From: Hetaerina americana
Taxonomy: Eukaryota > Arthropoda > Insecta > Odonata > Calopterygidae
Length of the DNA stretch: 64,000 bases
Assembly: GCA_022747635.1 (NCBI GenBank)
Contig: JAKTNV010000007.1
Span: forward strand, 6,785,997 to 6,849,996
Direction of reading: 5' to 3'
Made by a program: the position numbers and the translations under genes. The stretch's first letter is position 1. Each line of letters begins with the position of its first letter. Below are positions 1 to 10,309 of the stretch, one piece after another. Under the pieces are notes generated by a model that saw only the letters and a program-made list of their open reading frames with translations, was not told the origin of the DNA and searched no databases.

Positions 1-1809
1 AGAGGAGCTGTTATTAACAATAACTTTGCTAATAACTAGCTTTAGTTATTAGCAATAAGTAAATCTAAAATACCTAAGTAATAATAATGATTTATGCAAT
101 GCATTAATGAAATGGAATACAAGAAAGACCCGTGCAATTGCGATTTGAATTGAACAGTACTTTATGTATATTATAATTAATTGTTCCCCGAATATGCAGT
201 TAACTTCACGCAATAACAAAAATTTTTAATTAATTTTTATCTACCCAAAATCAAATGAAGAGAAAGAAATTAAATACCATTAATCCTGTCAATAGTTATA
301 AACAATGGCCTTTTCTTGCGTTACCATAAGCACGAAACTTTTTCAAACTCTCTCCAGGAGGTATTCAGTAATTTTTTAGACCTCACGGTTATGAAGATCA
401 CTGCGTATAATAATATACCTATACTCCAAAGTAATGTCAATTACCTAAATGCTTTCATTAATAGATAAAAATCATATTCCATTTATGTGTTTTAATCGCA
501 CAGAAACAATTCCATTATTGTTGTTAGTGCCATAACATATTCCAGGTATTCTGAGGCGCATTTTATTTTCTGTCTCTGACAATACAATAAATAGTGTTTG
601 CCATTAAATCAAGATAAAGTTCCCTTTGGTCCTGCGAATTAAACTCTTGAACTATATCCTATGTATGCAGTTGAGTGATGAGTTGCTCATATTTAAAAGG
701 GTATCATTTACAAAATGCTCGCAAGATATTTGGCATATGATGATGTCGGTGCGATCTAGAGTAATCATTCACTGTCACTCAAACTCAATTTGTTACTTCA
801 AATATCTTATCCATAAAACTTCTGAAACTTTTTTCCCCTAAAACCTCATTTTATTACCAATCTCTAAACGCGCCAGTAACCCATTCAATTAATTAATGTG
901 CCTTTGGCCGTCCAGCGGAGACTTTTCCATTAAAGTATTCCTGACTACGACATATTTAACGATGAAAAATTAGCGGTCATTCAATTTGAAGGAAAAAAAC
1001 CCAGGTGAAAGGATTTCATTAAGTTAAAAAAGGAATAATGGGGAAAATACCTAATTAAAACGTGTTTTCATTTTGAACGATGAAAAAAATGTTAAAGTCG
1101 TTTTGCTGAAAAAAAAGGAGGCCGATGTTAGGGTATCCAGAGAAATTAAATTCACCTTGATGCGAATCTTTTTGTCAGAAAAAAGTTTTTTTTCATTCCG
1201 GGCTAATTTTGAGGTTTTTACAGTAATAATTGGAAACTATAAAAAAAAAAATCGTACGGCAAAGTTGTTTCAATTTCGTCCAATTTCCCGGAATATTCCC
1301 TGCTATGAATTAATACTGGATTTTAAAATTGTTTATTTGATCGTGTAGCTGCGGGTTTTCAATGATAATTGCAAACTTAAGGAACTTCTAATGAGAAAAA
1401 TAAAAGATACTATTTTTCAATGCAATTTCGTAACATGTCCGTCGCGGTTTGAATGTTTTTCCGCGATATAACTAGACAAATTATCAATTTATATAAAAAA
1501 GATTAAAATTAAAATTGAAACAATTTCCTGATAATGACGTGATAAAATGGTCATCATAATTAACTCTTTTGCGGAGAACATTACTGTATCTTTAATATAA
1601 TTGTATTATTTAAACAATAAACTGAATTAGTATAATTGTTGAGAAATTCATTACTTCATACATCCACATATATTAAGGCGCACTGCTGAACCCCTTCCTC
1701 CTGGAAATGGCATCAACCTTCATCCGGAATTCCTCTTATCCAGCTACACCACGTGTTCCCCACGTTAGCACCCCCATCAATTTCTAAGCTACTTATGTCA
1801 GAATACAAG
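1..1809. other. AT-rich noncoding DNA, nothing recognised
   Basis: The short open frames here (up to about 90 codons) have low-complexity, Lys/Phe/Ile-rich translations as expected from AT-rich DNA. I see no transposon protein signature, tRNA-like box or long inverted repeat. It is probably intergenic or intronic. Confidence 0.6.
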
Positions 1810-2512
1810 GTCCGTCCCGAAAATAATGGAATAAATTTGGGGAAAAAATGATTGCAGATCAAAATATATATTGTTAAAATTCTTCATAAGAGTACACTTA
1901 TGTATCGGCGAAAAAATTAAAAATCACAAGGCGCCAGATCGGGGTGTGGAGTCGGTTGCGCGGGAGTTGAATGGTGAGACGGCGTGGAACCCATCGTACA
2001 CAGATTTAACAGTATCCCAGTAATTCAATAATGAAGGCGACACGTTCCTTGGATGATTTGCGATACGCTTTTGAGCGATTCTACGGTCATTTTGAATCAA
2101 ATCTTCGACGATTTTGCAATGTTTATCGTCTATGGCAGTGATTGGACGTCCGCTGCGTGTTTCATCAACATTTTGGCCTTTTCAGGCTCGCAACCACGAA
2201 ATTTTACTACCCATCGATTTACAGTGGACCTATCAACAACATCGATACCAGAAACAGCCTTTTAACGCAGATGAATCTCAGTAGTTTTCAGCAGTTAAAA
2301 ATTCGTGTACAGCACGCTGTTTAACTTGAGTTGAAATAGCTCTAAAACACGTTTACATACTTCCGCTTCTCAAAATACACTGGATGAATGTAACGACCTG
2401 AATCCTGCACATGCATGTTGAGGGGGAATGTTACTTCCACATGTTACCAAGATTGTTTCCGAACGTCATTTTGTTTTTGGTCTACAAGCATGTGTGCATT
2501 AGATTTCAGCCC
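1810..2512 (-). mobile_element. Mariner element, internally deleted (family M-A, copy 1)
   Basis: Read on the minus strand, this is a decayed mariner (DD34D Tc1/mariner superfamily) transposase relic. The right end carries the family's terminal sequence (GGCTGAAA..TAATGCACAC in minus orientation), followed by a 5' leader and the N-terminal helix-turn-helix region, including WVVKFRGCE-like and NRWV segments. It then jumps to the C-terminal coding part near 1930, so the catalytic middle is missing. The same family recurs at about 7.8, 30.5, 38.0 and 60.3 kb. The deletion junction differs from that shared by the 38.0 and 60.3 kb copies. The left end near 1810 is uncertain: it begins with a GGTCCGTCCCGAAAATAATG-like stretch that may belong to a different mariner end. 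Frameshifts and stops make it non-autonomous. Confidence 0.75.
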
Positions 2513-3764
2513 AACCTAGTCTCAGGGCGCCACACTCTGCCTGAGTATTTCAGGGTTTAGAAGATGAGGGTATTGCGCACACAAGAGCAATTAGCCGACT
2601 TTCCACTCTTTGCCGAAGTCTACAGACACATCTCTCATCATTTCGGCGTTATCATGAAATTTCTCGGAGTGCGTAGTCCGGGTAATTCGGTGACGCATGC
2701 AGCGCACTCTGCATCGGCGATAGACCGCCGCCGCCAGGGGCGGGGGGGACTTCCTCTCGAGAATGCAACCACGACCCTCGGGGGGCGGCGGAGAGAAGAA
2801 GGCATAGCAGGGATTCCCAGAGGATTCCTGGAGGGCTTGAGTGGACTCTGAGGGACCCTACTGATTTCCCTCACGAGGGGATTTATTCCTTCTCTCAAGC
2901 ACACGCGAAACCGTAATGTCCCCCCCCCCCACAAGGGGCAACAGAGAGTCCTTCCCATAAATGGTCCGGTCCCGAACCCCCAGGGGACCACCCTTTCGCT
3001 CCCATCACTAAATCCTTCCCATCTCTCCGCACTGTTGCTCCGCGGGAAAGCCCCTCACAGCGGGCGCAATTAGACTCGGGTTTAGTGGATGATTATTGGT
3101 CCAGCTTAGCGAGAGTTCATCGCCATTTTCGCCAAGATGTTCCCTGGTAGACTCAAGGGGAGTAAGGTACGGGGTGTTAGGTTACCAGCAGACGCCCGAG
3201 GAATATTCGCGATCCAGTCATCATCACGAAAATACGTGGGATTATGAGATCAATTGCAGGAAACGGGGCGAGGACATTCAGCAGTCAATAGGATGGAGAC
3301 CATAAGTTGCATGGCCATGAATTATTAGAACTTCACCATTTCTAATTCCCATTTCTGCATGCCCTGTCTCTTGACATGAGGGTAGTCCATGATATGAATA
3401 AGCAGTTGTGGTCTTTTTCATTCCCTCCTTTTTCGTACAACACAAAACGTTTTTGTGTTTGAAATTAATCCTTGTTTAGAACTAGGGTTTTCCACCAGCA
3501 AGTATGTTTATAGATTTGCAAGTTTTTTTAGGACTTTTCATTGAATTTTTTTTCCTTTGTACTAGCCATTTAAGCACCCTTTTTCTCCCTTATCACTTAT
3601 CCATCCAACCTGGATCTCGCAATCCCCTGCCACACACCTGTTTGGTGAATAGCAGGACATTTATGCCTCCAATGCCTGGAGGTGTGCACCCCAGTTCAAT
3701 AAATACGTGAACTGAGGCCATAAAAGCTTTATTTTGCAAAATTTAGTCTACAACGATTTTTTAC
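2513..3764. other. GC-rich then mixed noncoding DNA
   Basis: A GC-rich stretch around 2690-3060 contains a poly-C run near 2920 and overlapping ORFs on both strands (95 and 117 codons) with Arg/Pro/Gly-rich, low-complexity translations. I treat these ORFs as composition artefacts. Around 3630-3700 there is a weak resemblance to the LINE 3' tail (CCCCTGCCACACAC), not good enough to call. Confidence 0.45.
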
Positions 3765-4290
3765 CCTTCAAAGTTCTCTCCATTTGTAGGCTATGCACTT
3801 ATTCCATCTTCTTTTACACTGTTTAATGCAACCTTGGAAGTCCTCGGTAGCTAGGCTTATAAGTTTTCTCTTCGGTTCTTGCTTCATTGTGTGTCCAATT
3901 CTTCCCAGTGATGTCCCCTCATTACATTTTGGCATTTTGGGAAGGAGGAAAAAGTCGCAGGGGGTGAGATCTGGCGAATAAGGAGGATGATCAAAGATGG
4001 TGATTGAATTTTTTGCCAGAAACTGGCGAACAATCATTGCTTAATGTGCAGGTGCATTGTCATGGTGAAGGATCCGTCCATCATGTTTGGTTGAAATAAT
4101 ATGTACTGTTGATTTTCCTAAATTCAGTTCATCAGCTATCATTCGGACAGTTGTTCGTCGATCGGTAAGGACAAGGGACCGCACACGATCAATGTTGTAG
4201 TCAACACATTGTGGTCGAAGGTCGTCCCGACCTTGCATCATCCGTGGTGTCGGTAATTGTAAGTCTATTCGTGTAGCTTTATTCACGGTT
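3765..4290 (-). pseudogene. Mariner transposase pseudogene (DD34D), internal deletion
   Basis: Two adjacent minus-strand frames belong to one mariner transposase. The upstream part (4041-4286) carries the second DNA-binding helix-turn-helix: DRRTTVRMIADELNLGKST. It then runs directly into HHDNAPAH, which holds the second catalytic Asp. After one in-frame stop, the downstream part (3768-4037) continues with the third catalytic Asp motif PYSPDLTPCDFFLLPK and a C-terminus rich in K/R/W. The segment between the HTH and HHDNAPAH, which should hold the first catalytic Asp, is missing (roughly 100 residues). An AATAAA signal follows the coding part on the minus strand near 3730. Together these show a dead element; cut-and-paste transposition with TA targets is the family role. 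No TIRs were identified with confidence. Confidence 0.85.
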
Positions 4291-4384
4291 CACCACCGTA
4301 TATAGACTAGGTTTTCGTTTGATTCTACAAGCACACACTGCTATAATTCTAAGTCCGGTCATGATGAAGAATGAAAGGAATTTG

Positions 4385-4555
4385 CATGAATGTATACGTC
4401 ACTGTGGGTATCGTTTTGCATGTACAAGCGCAAATGTGGCGTATGTGTTGATTTTGCATGTGGTTTTGTTCCTTTTTACGGGTGGTGACCTAACAACCCC
4501 CGCCACACACCCTTGCGGCGGCTTGCGGAGTATTATGTTGATGTAAATGTATATG
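4385..4555 (+). mobile_element. LINE 3' UTR tail (CR1/L2-like), 5'-truncated insertion
   Basis: This matches the 3' end of the LINE at 32.1-33.5 kb. It has a T-rich stretch with GCATGTGGTTTTG, then GGGTGGTGACCTAACA, a GC-rich hairpin (CCGCCACAC..GGCGG) and a degenerate GATGTA repeat. No coding part is left, as expected for a severely 5'-truncated copy made by target-primed reverse transcription. The 75-codon ORF across it is not a gene. Confidence 0.8.
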
Positions 4556-5523
4556 ACGAAGAATTTAATCCACTTGAAGAACTTATATGAACGAACCCAG
4601 GTTTTTATACATACTTCCACCATAAGTGCCAAAATTGGCTGATGGTGTGATGCATACATTTTAAGTGTATTACACAAATGTATTTTCGTCTCATAAATGA
4701 TTAATGAATTTCCATAAAGTGACTGATAACACCTTTAGTAATACCTTAACGTAATGCCTCCAATAGTCGAGATGGATTACGTCCATTTGAGCTGAGCCCT
4801 GCTGAGTTTCGGTCAGCTCGTTAATCCTGAACGATCTGCGACCAACGCGAAATGAAACTTGTCCTCTCTTCCCATTCGTCGTCGGTTTCCCGCACTCTAC
4901 CCCGCCCACTCCTTATTCCTCTTTTCCCCTCCACTTGGGAGACGACCACCGGAACTACTTTCCCTGAAGTCTCTCTATTTTTCTTTGAAGACTCCTTATA
5001 CTCTCTATAGGCTTCTCAATGCACGGCCTTCTTTCCAGATGGTCCCCCTCCTATCAGAGCATTAGCCCCTCTTCTTTTGCGTAATGTGGTCGCGATATAT
5101 GCTGAGAGGGAAAGATTGACCTCATCGAATCAATCACTTCGACGACCAATATCCCTCTAGTATGTTCTCACGCGTGACCCGAGTTCCATCGCCAACCTGT
5201 CGCTATAGGGTTCGGGATGGATTATTTTCCCTCCATGAGTGACTGGCGCCTTTACGTTTTGATCCGGCGATGAGTCCACAGCCGTCCCTTCTCAGGATTA
5301 TGCCGAAACTTTGTCATATTTTGAGCTCTTTTCTGGCGGTTTTTCACGAACCGGGCAGTATTCATTTATTAGGGGGCCCCGAACTTCGAACTATTCGCAA
5401 TAATTCTGACCAAGAGACGAGCGATTTAATTGATAAACGACTCGAGATCTCACTCCGCGATCGAGCCAATCTCGAGAATTATCCCTTTGCCCCACTAATC
5501 AATCGAACTGATCGCTAGTAGTA
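4556..5523. other. Noncoding DNA, nothing recognised
   Basis: Short frames on both strands have no recognisable domain. No terminal repeats or tRNA-like boxes were seen. Confidence 0.5.
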
Positions 5524-5947
5524 GAGGTGTCCGAAAAGTATCCGACCTGCGTTTTTTATTATTTTTTATTATAATATTGTTGTGCGCTAGGAATTTGCTC
5601 CAAGAGATCAGACGATGCGTTCAGTACTTTTTGGCGAAACACAGAAGATTGAACAGCTTCGCCAGCCTTCGTACAGTCCCGACATAGCTCCCTGCGACTT
5701 TTGGATGTTCCCACAATTGAAAACGGCGCTCAAAGGAAAGCGGTTCGACGATTCAGAGTAATGCGAGGCGCGAGCTGAAGGCCATTCCAAAATCTGCGTT
5801 CAAGGACTGCTTTAAGATGTGTTGGCACCGCTGGGAGCGTGTGGCTCAATCAAATTTGGACTAATGAAAGGATGCCACGGCCCGATTGACTAAGGATAGC
5901 ACCAATGCGGAGATTCAAACGCAGGTCGGATAGTTTTCGGACACACG
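5524..5947 (+). mobile_element. Short mariner deletion derivative with TIRs and TA target site
   Basis: The ends form terminal inverted repeats of about 30 bp. The left end starts GAGGTGTCCGAAAAGTATCC and the right end, read inward, starts CGTGTGTCCGAAAACTATCC; both continue into GACCTGCGTTT. Each end is flanked by TA (5522-5523 and 5948-5949), the mariner target duplication. The 424-bp body keeps only the 3' coding end on the plus strand: PSYSPDIAPCDFWMFPQLK, holding the third catalytic Asp, followed by a KGKRFDDSE-like segment near 5660-5760. The N-terminal DNA-binding region and first two catalytic residues are gone. It is therefore a non-autonomous, MITE-like derivative that could only be moved in trans. 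Its ends are better preserved than its coding part, so it is one of the better defined element boundaries in the window. Confidence 0.88.
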
Positions 5948-7147
5948 TACGTCGGATTCGTACATAACGTAAACACCAAAGGGATAAAAAGCTTTTTTTG
6001 TGGGCGGCCAAACCTCACCAAAGTGTTGAGTAAATTGTTAAGATCGACTGAGCACCAATCATCCTAATGGAAGAAATTTCGATCGGTGTTTGTAAACCGG
6101 AGATCCTCCGCCGCCACCCCACCCCGTTAGATTGGAGTGTACCCCTACGCAGGTATCCCTGCTCCCGCAGCTAGGGATAGCGCGTCGTCGCCCGTTAATC
6201 CGTAGGGCCGTCTATCCCCTGGAAATTACCCAAAGGGGTTTGGGAAAGGGATTCAATCACACGTGGAAACAGCTATTCGGGGAGATGGGAAATTATTTAA
6301 TAAGGGAATGGAACAGGAGTTTGGGCGGGAACTTCAGGGAAATATCTACTGGGGAAATGAACAGGGTTTTAACGGCGTTGTATCTACGACGCTCTGTTCG
6401 TGAAGGTAAGGGATCCTTATGAGTGTCTATTATTACTGTTATTATTAAAACTCACTTGTGCCGATAAACAATGTCCAGGTGGCATACAAGTCCCAACTAT
6501 TACGATCAAACTTCCCTTGGAAAAATAACATGACATCTCAAATACAATAAATATCACTGAAAATATATATATATATACTTACTACTTGAAACAGAAAACT
6601 TTCGGTGTGAACACTCTCTTATAACTTTTCGCAACTTTTTACGAATGAATCAATTATAATTTCCATTCATATCCCAATTTCATGGACATCTATTCCAAAA
6701 GGCGATCGCTCGAATACTCCCTACCTAGTTTCCTTCTCCGTATAAAACGCGATTTAATGTTCACCCTCGTGTGTTTTATTTAAATAAAATTGATGCATAT
6801 TGCCAAGAAATATCATCAGATTAGAAGAAGCTATATGTAGTGGAATTGATGAATAATAAAAGTTGTATTCAATTCCGTTTTTGGCTTAAAAATTAATTTT
6901 TCAACCAACTTTCACGTTTTACCTGTCTTGTTTTTTTTAATAAAATAACACAATAAAATTGGAAAAAAATATTATATTTTGATTTTCATTTCGACCCCTC
7001 AGGTCTAACAACGCGAAAGTTACCGCACAATTGGCATTCACATGGTTGCCATATTGTTCATGAGAATTCCACTTTTACCATTGGACCAAAATAAAAACAT
7101 CATGGTTCGATAAATTACCGCCGCATGAAGAAGTTGAGTCGCTTTTG
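5948..7147. other. Noncoding DNA with a short TA microsatellite
   Basis: The segment 6100-6420 is moderately GC-rich with an unrecognised 96-codon frame. A (TA)n run lies near 6558-6576. The remainder to 7147 is AT-rich. No transposon protein signature was found. Confidence 0.45.
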
Positions 7148-7222
7148 ATTCGGGGTGGGTAGGGGAGGGGGGGAGGGGGGCTGGGAACCACGGGGTGAAA
7201 GGGGAGGGAGGAGGCAGGCTCA
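7148..7222 (+). repeat. G-rich tract, possible G-quadruplex former
   Basis: The plus strand carries many G runs of 4-7 within about 75 bases (7156-7214), separated by short A/T/C spacers. This satisfies the usual four-G-tract pattern for quadruplex potential. It lies in a wider GC-rich patch that reaches about 7450. No function is inferred. Confidence 0.5.
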
Positions 7223-7791
7223 GGTGGATGTTCGCTCGACCGTGATTGACAAAAGGCCCGGCGCCAACCCCCTATCGTGGGGGCAGGGAACCTCAGGACG
7301 GCGTCAAATTATCTAAGGTGCCCGATTTATCCCTTGGGGGGTTTGTGGGGAGGTGAGGGTAGGGTGCCTGGCCTCTCCCCCACCCCCCCAATAACCCTGA
7401 GAGCGTCATTTCGCGCTCCACTGATCTCGGGGCGAAGGGGTCATAAAAGCAACCTCTCGGAATGACGATCAGGGTTTCTTATAAAGTCCACGCGCAGGAG
7501 AACACGAGGTGTTTTGCCATAAATATAGCCTTTAAACAAATATCGCGTCCTTAAGTGTAATGCGTTTGCAGGACGCAGGGTGCATTTTATGCGCACGCCA
7601 CGTCACCTCAAATCCATGAAGCACTTTTAAGAATGGAGGCAATGAAGCACTTTTGAGAATGCCATAACAAAGTAATTTCTCATAATGCTGACGAGACACA
7701 GTGTACCTGTCGGACGTATCCTGAACATTGGTCAATACGATTTCATAAGTCATAACTTATATGTTGTAGACTGCGCAGTTCATGTAAATTA
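7223..7791. other. Noncoding DNA
   Basis: GC-rich to about 7450, then mixed. A short imperfect tandem duplication (ATGAAGCACTTTT..GAATG, two copies) lies at about 7616-7664. The 73-codon minus ORF at 7532-7753 has no recognisable domain. Confidence 0.4.
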
Positions 7792-8000
7792 TGCGAGGGT
7801 AGTCTGAAAAATAATGCACACATGCTTGTAGACCACAAAAAAAATCACCTTTAGAAGCACTGCTGGTGGCACGTGAAAGTAAAATTCCCTCTAAACACGC
7901 ATGCGAAGGTTTGAGATGGTCAAATTCATCCTGGCTATTTTGAGAAGAGGAAGTATGGAGTCGTGTTCTAGTGCTATGTCAACGCGAGTTAAATCTCGCG
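7792..8000 (+). mobile_element. Mariner family M-A, 5' end fragment
   Basis: This begins after a TA (7790-7791) with TGCGAGGGTAGTCTGAAAAA and continues with the family leader (ATGCACACATGCTTGTAGAC). It also keeps the conserved pre-ATG block and the first codons (MSTRVK) of the transposase, after which similarity stops at about 8000. The conserved TA plus TGCGAGGG start helps place the true terminus of the whole family; the copy ending at 31005 shows the same arrangement. No 3' end is attached. It may be a truncated copy, or one arm of a fold-back like those at 37.7 and 59.9 kb. Confidence 0.8.
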
Positions 8001-8287
8001 TGGAATAGGTAGCGTTAATCTTTATGGAATCGATTCATATTGGAAATTAAAACTACGACGTTCAGCGTCATCTTCAGGTGACAACTCTGACGGACATCCA
8101 TCTTACACTCCGGTAGGGGCGGGGAGGTGAGAGAATCGGAGGGTGGGTGGGGGGAATAGGGAATTGAGCTATGATAGTCGGAGGGAAGGGTAGAAAACAT
8201 GAGGCACCCTTTGAGGAGCATTCCTCATAATGGCGGAGGAAAGTGTGTGGGTTTTAAGTTGTTCATAGATATAAATTCAAAAATCCT

Positions 8288-8653
8288 TCAGATATCTCCG
8301 AGGTCAAGGGAGGGTGTGCGGGAAGGAGAGGGGTCCTTACCCTCATAAGCGCAGGTATCAAGAAGTGGTAAGTATAGGAGGGGGGAGGTGTACAAAAGGT
8401 CATTAACAATATTCTCTTTGGAGCGTACTCTTTTATAAATTTTAAGCTGCTCTAAAGCTAAGTGAAGACTAAGTCCTTTCTCTTCTGCATGTAAAATTTC
8501 AAATTCAAAGCCACTACGGTGGTTATATTCCAATAAATATTTTTCAAAATGTGACGTTGACATTTTGTTCTTCGCGCAGGCTTGGTGCTCCTTCACCCGT
8601 TCTTGAAATTTTCGGCCGGTTTGTCCAACATACATACACTGCGACACACTCAC
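8288..8653 (-). pseudogene. PLE GIY-YIG endonuclease domain, partial
   Basis: This open frame of 121 codons matches the pattern of the C-terminal GIY-YIG endonuclease of Penelope-like retroelements. It has MYVGQTGRKFQERVKEH at residues 7-23, then ACAKNKMSTSHFEKYLL, a conserved N/H region (EYNHRSGFEFEIL) and HLALEQLKIYKR. The YVGQTGR block is the second half of the GIY-YIG signature and includes the catalytic Arg-containing helix start; the GIY half upstream is lost or frame-shifted. The domain ends near residue 88 (ENIVNDLL); the remaining codons run into the GC-rich pseudo-LTR. In intact PLEs this domain nicks target DNA and follows an RT domain, which is absent here. The ORF start is simply the first ATG in the remnant, not a biological start. 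Similarity to the family is from memory of its motifs and not from a search. Confidence 0.72.
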
Positions 8654-8830
8654 ATCTTAACTTACAAACTCAACTTTTTTCACTTTTTAGAATTTTGTTT
8701 TTTGTGTGGGAAAGTAGGTTCCTGAGGTTCGCCCTCCTGAAGTTATCCCTCCCAAACCCGCCCTCCGACCCTCTCATCTCCCCGCCCCCCTCCCGAAGTG
8801 TAATATATATGGATGGATGTCCGTCAGAGT

Positions 8831-8873
8831 TGTCACCTGAAGATGACGTTGAGCGTCGAAACCCGGGGCGTAT
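8831..8873 (+). ncRNA. Hammerhead-ribozyme-like motif in PLE pseudo-LTR
   Basis: The core CTGAAGA (8837-8843) fits CUGANGA. It is followed by T, a GACG..CGTC stem with TTGAG loop, and GAAAC (8858-8862), the order required for a hammerhead. The expected short helix III and cleavage site (CCCGGGGCGTA) are plausible, but helix I does not pair well, so catalytic activity is doubtful. The inverted counterpart near 8050-8075 (minus) keeps CTGAAGA and the stem but has GTAG in place of GAAA, so it should be dead. Confidence 0.5.
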
Positions 8874-9109
8874 CGTAATAAGAAATTTTCAGTGGAATCA
8901 CAAAGGTAATATTTTTTATTTCCAATATCGAGTCAATAAAAATCGCATGAATTTAATACTAGTATAGAGGAAAAATTCTAACCCTCATCATAGCTATAGA
9001 GAAGATCAATCTGTTGATAAGAGCATAAATTGCCGTAAAGACCAATAGTATAAGTTATTCCGCCTCCCTTAAACGATCGTGACTACATTCTCAAGGAAAA
9101 CGACGCACG

Positions 9110-9430
9110 TATTTCTCTCTTCCAATTCCACTTGGGGTCGACACATTGCCCTGGATATGGGAGAACATTTCTTCCTCTCTTAGACAATTCCTTCGTTTAC
9201 TCCACATAATCCCGTATACTTTACTAAATATTCTATCCAGGTGCTCCTTGGCCTTCCTCTAACCTGCCGGCCTTCCATCGCAGCACTTATTAGTGTTTTA
9301 CGTACGTGTTCAGTCTTCTGACTACGCTAATCCATTTTCGCACATCCGTTGACGTGCAGTACCTTTGCGTGGATTATTTTATTCGACCAGATTTCACTAC
9401 CGTGTAGAAGGGCCCGCCTTACAGTGTAGT
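9110..9430 (-). pseudogene. LINE ORF2 C-terminal relic
   Basis: No long ORF remains. The minus strand reads, with one stop and at least one frameshift, segments typical of the region after the RT of RTE/jockey-type LINEs: LLHGSEIWSNKIIHAKVL, then KTEHVRKTLISAAMEGRQ, then VRGRPRSTWIEYLVKYTG. The GRxxRGRPRxxWxE pattern is characteristic of this C-terminal region. The clade is not resolved and the element ends cannot be placed. Confidence 0.55.
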
Positions 9431-9530
9431 AGACTTCAATGGCATTGTATACTTCATCTAAGCATCATAAATATTCTTCTATTGCATGTGACTCCAGTCA
9501 CCATTTTTACAAGCCAATATACATAAATGA

Positions 9531-10205
9531 GCTGAGTGTATGAATAATATCTATTTATTTTAAATAATAACTAATTATTCCTAATACTAAGTGAATTAAC
9601 CCCAAGCGCATTTCTTAAATTTTCAGTTATTATGCGATGTACCGCACTTTTTGAAATGCCTGCTACGTCTACTAGCTCGCTAGATCACTTCCAGTCGACG
9701 ATCATCCGGTATCACTTTGTGGATTTTCTTCACCGTTTCTGGAGTCGGCACCGCGTTTGTTCGACAAATGCGATGCCCGCCTTGACAGCTCATACTTCCT
9801 TGTTTATGCTACCCGATATTTTACTGTTGTAAACGAAGGAGCAGGATCACCCAGAGTACAATCCAATTCAGCTTTTATATTGGTTGGGCTGAGGCCTTTC
9901 AAATAAAAGTATTGTATCACATAACGATGACCAATTTTCACCATGTTCACAAATTCACTGAAAAAGTTCACTATTAATGGCTATTAAACAAATACTAAGC
10001 AACGTGGTGACTTCAAACTTGTAACTTATGCTTTCTAGATTGCGTAATTTCTAATACAGTGATATTTTTTAAACGACTACCACCATCTCTAGGTCAGGAC
10101 GGGTACTTATGGGACCACCCTCGTGCATAAAATAGCTGAGCGTAAAAATGATACCTCTTTATTTTAAACAAACTATTGCTAATGCTAAGTGAATTAATCC
10201 CCTCT
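9531..10205 (+). repeat. Pair of diverged direct repeats
   Basis: The segment 9531-9600 (GCTGAG..ATCTATTTATTTTAAA..AAGTGAATTAA) is repeated at about 10135-10203 with substitutions and a small deletion. The second unit is followed by another match to a CACCATGTTCAC stretch also seen near 9948. This suggests a partial duplication around the mariner relic between them. Confidence 0.5.
9600..9850 (-). pseudogene. Mariner transposase N-terminal relic
   Basis: Minus-strand frames, broken by a shift, read PTPETVKKIHKVIPDDRRLE followed by VDVAGISKSAVHRIITENLR. This is the linker and second helix-turn-helix of a mariner transposase (compare the general form DRRxxVxEIAxxxGISxGxVHxIL). No catalytic residues or TIRs were found. 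It appears to be a family different from the others in the window. Confidence 0.6.
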
Positions 10206-10309
10206 GACGCAAGCAACGTTTTGGGATTTCGGGATGAGAATCAAATGCAGGTAATACGCATCGCAATTACCACTTGACCGGGACTTCACCATGTTCACCA
10301 TTCAGCTAT

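Larger units (their letters stand above)
8003..8880 (-). mobile_element. Penelope-like element fragment flanked by inverted pseudo-LTR pieces
   Basis: The centre encodes a GIY-YIG-type domain on the minus strand (8288-8653). On the left, 8045-8200 read on the minus strand, and on the right, about 8740-8865 read on the plus strand, are related. Both have a CCCTCCGA..CTCTCA..CTCCCCGCCC stretch, then GGATGTCCGTCAGAGTTGTC, then ACCTGAAGATGACG. So the pseudo-LTR piece is present in opposite orientation on each side. PLEs are known to have inverted or partial LTR arrangements and hammerhead motifs in them. The reverse transcriptase part is missing, so this copy is not autonomous. Confidence 0.7.

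Noticed and set aside
3504..3710. LINE tail resemblance (CCCCTGCCACACAC..)
   Set aside because: Only one short block matches; the second half of the hairpin and the GATGTA repeat are absent.
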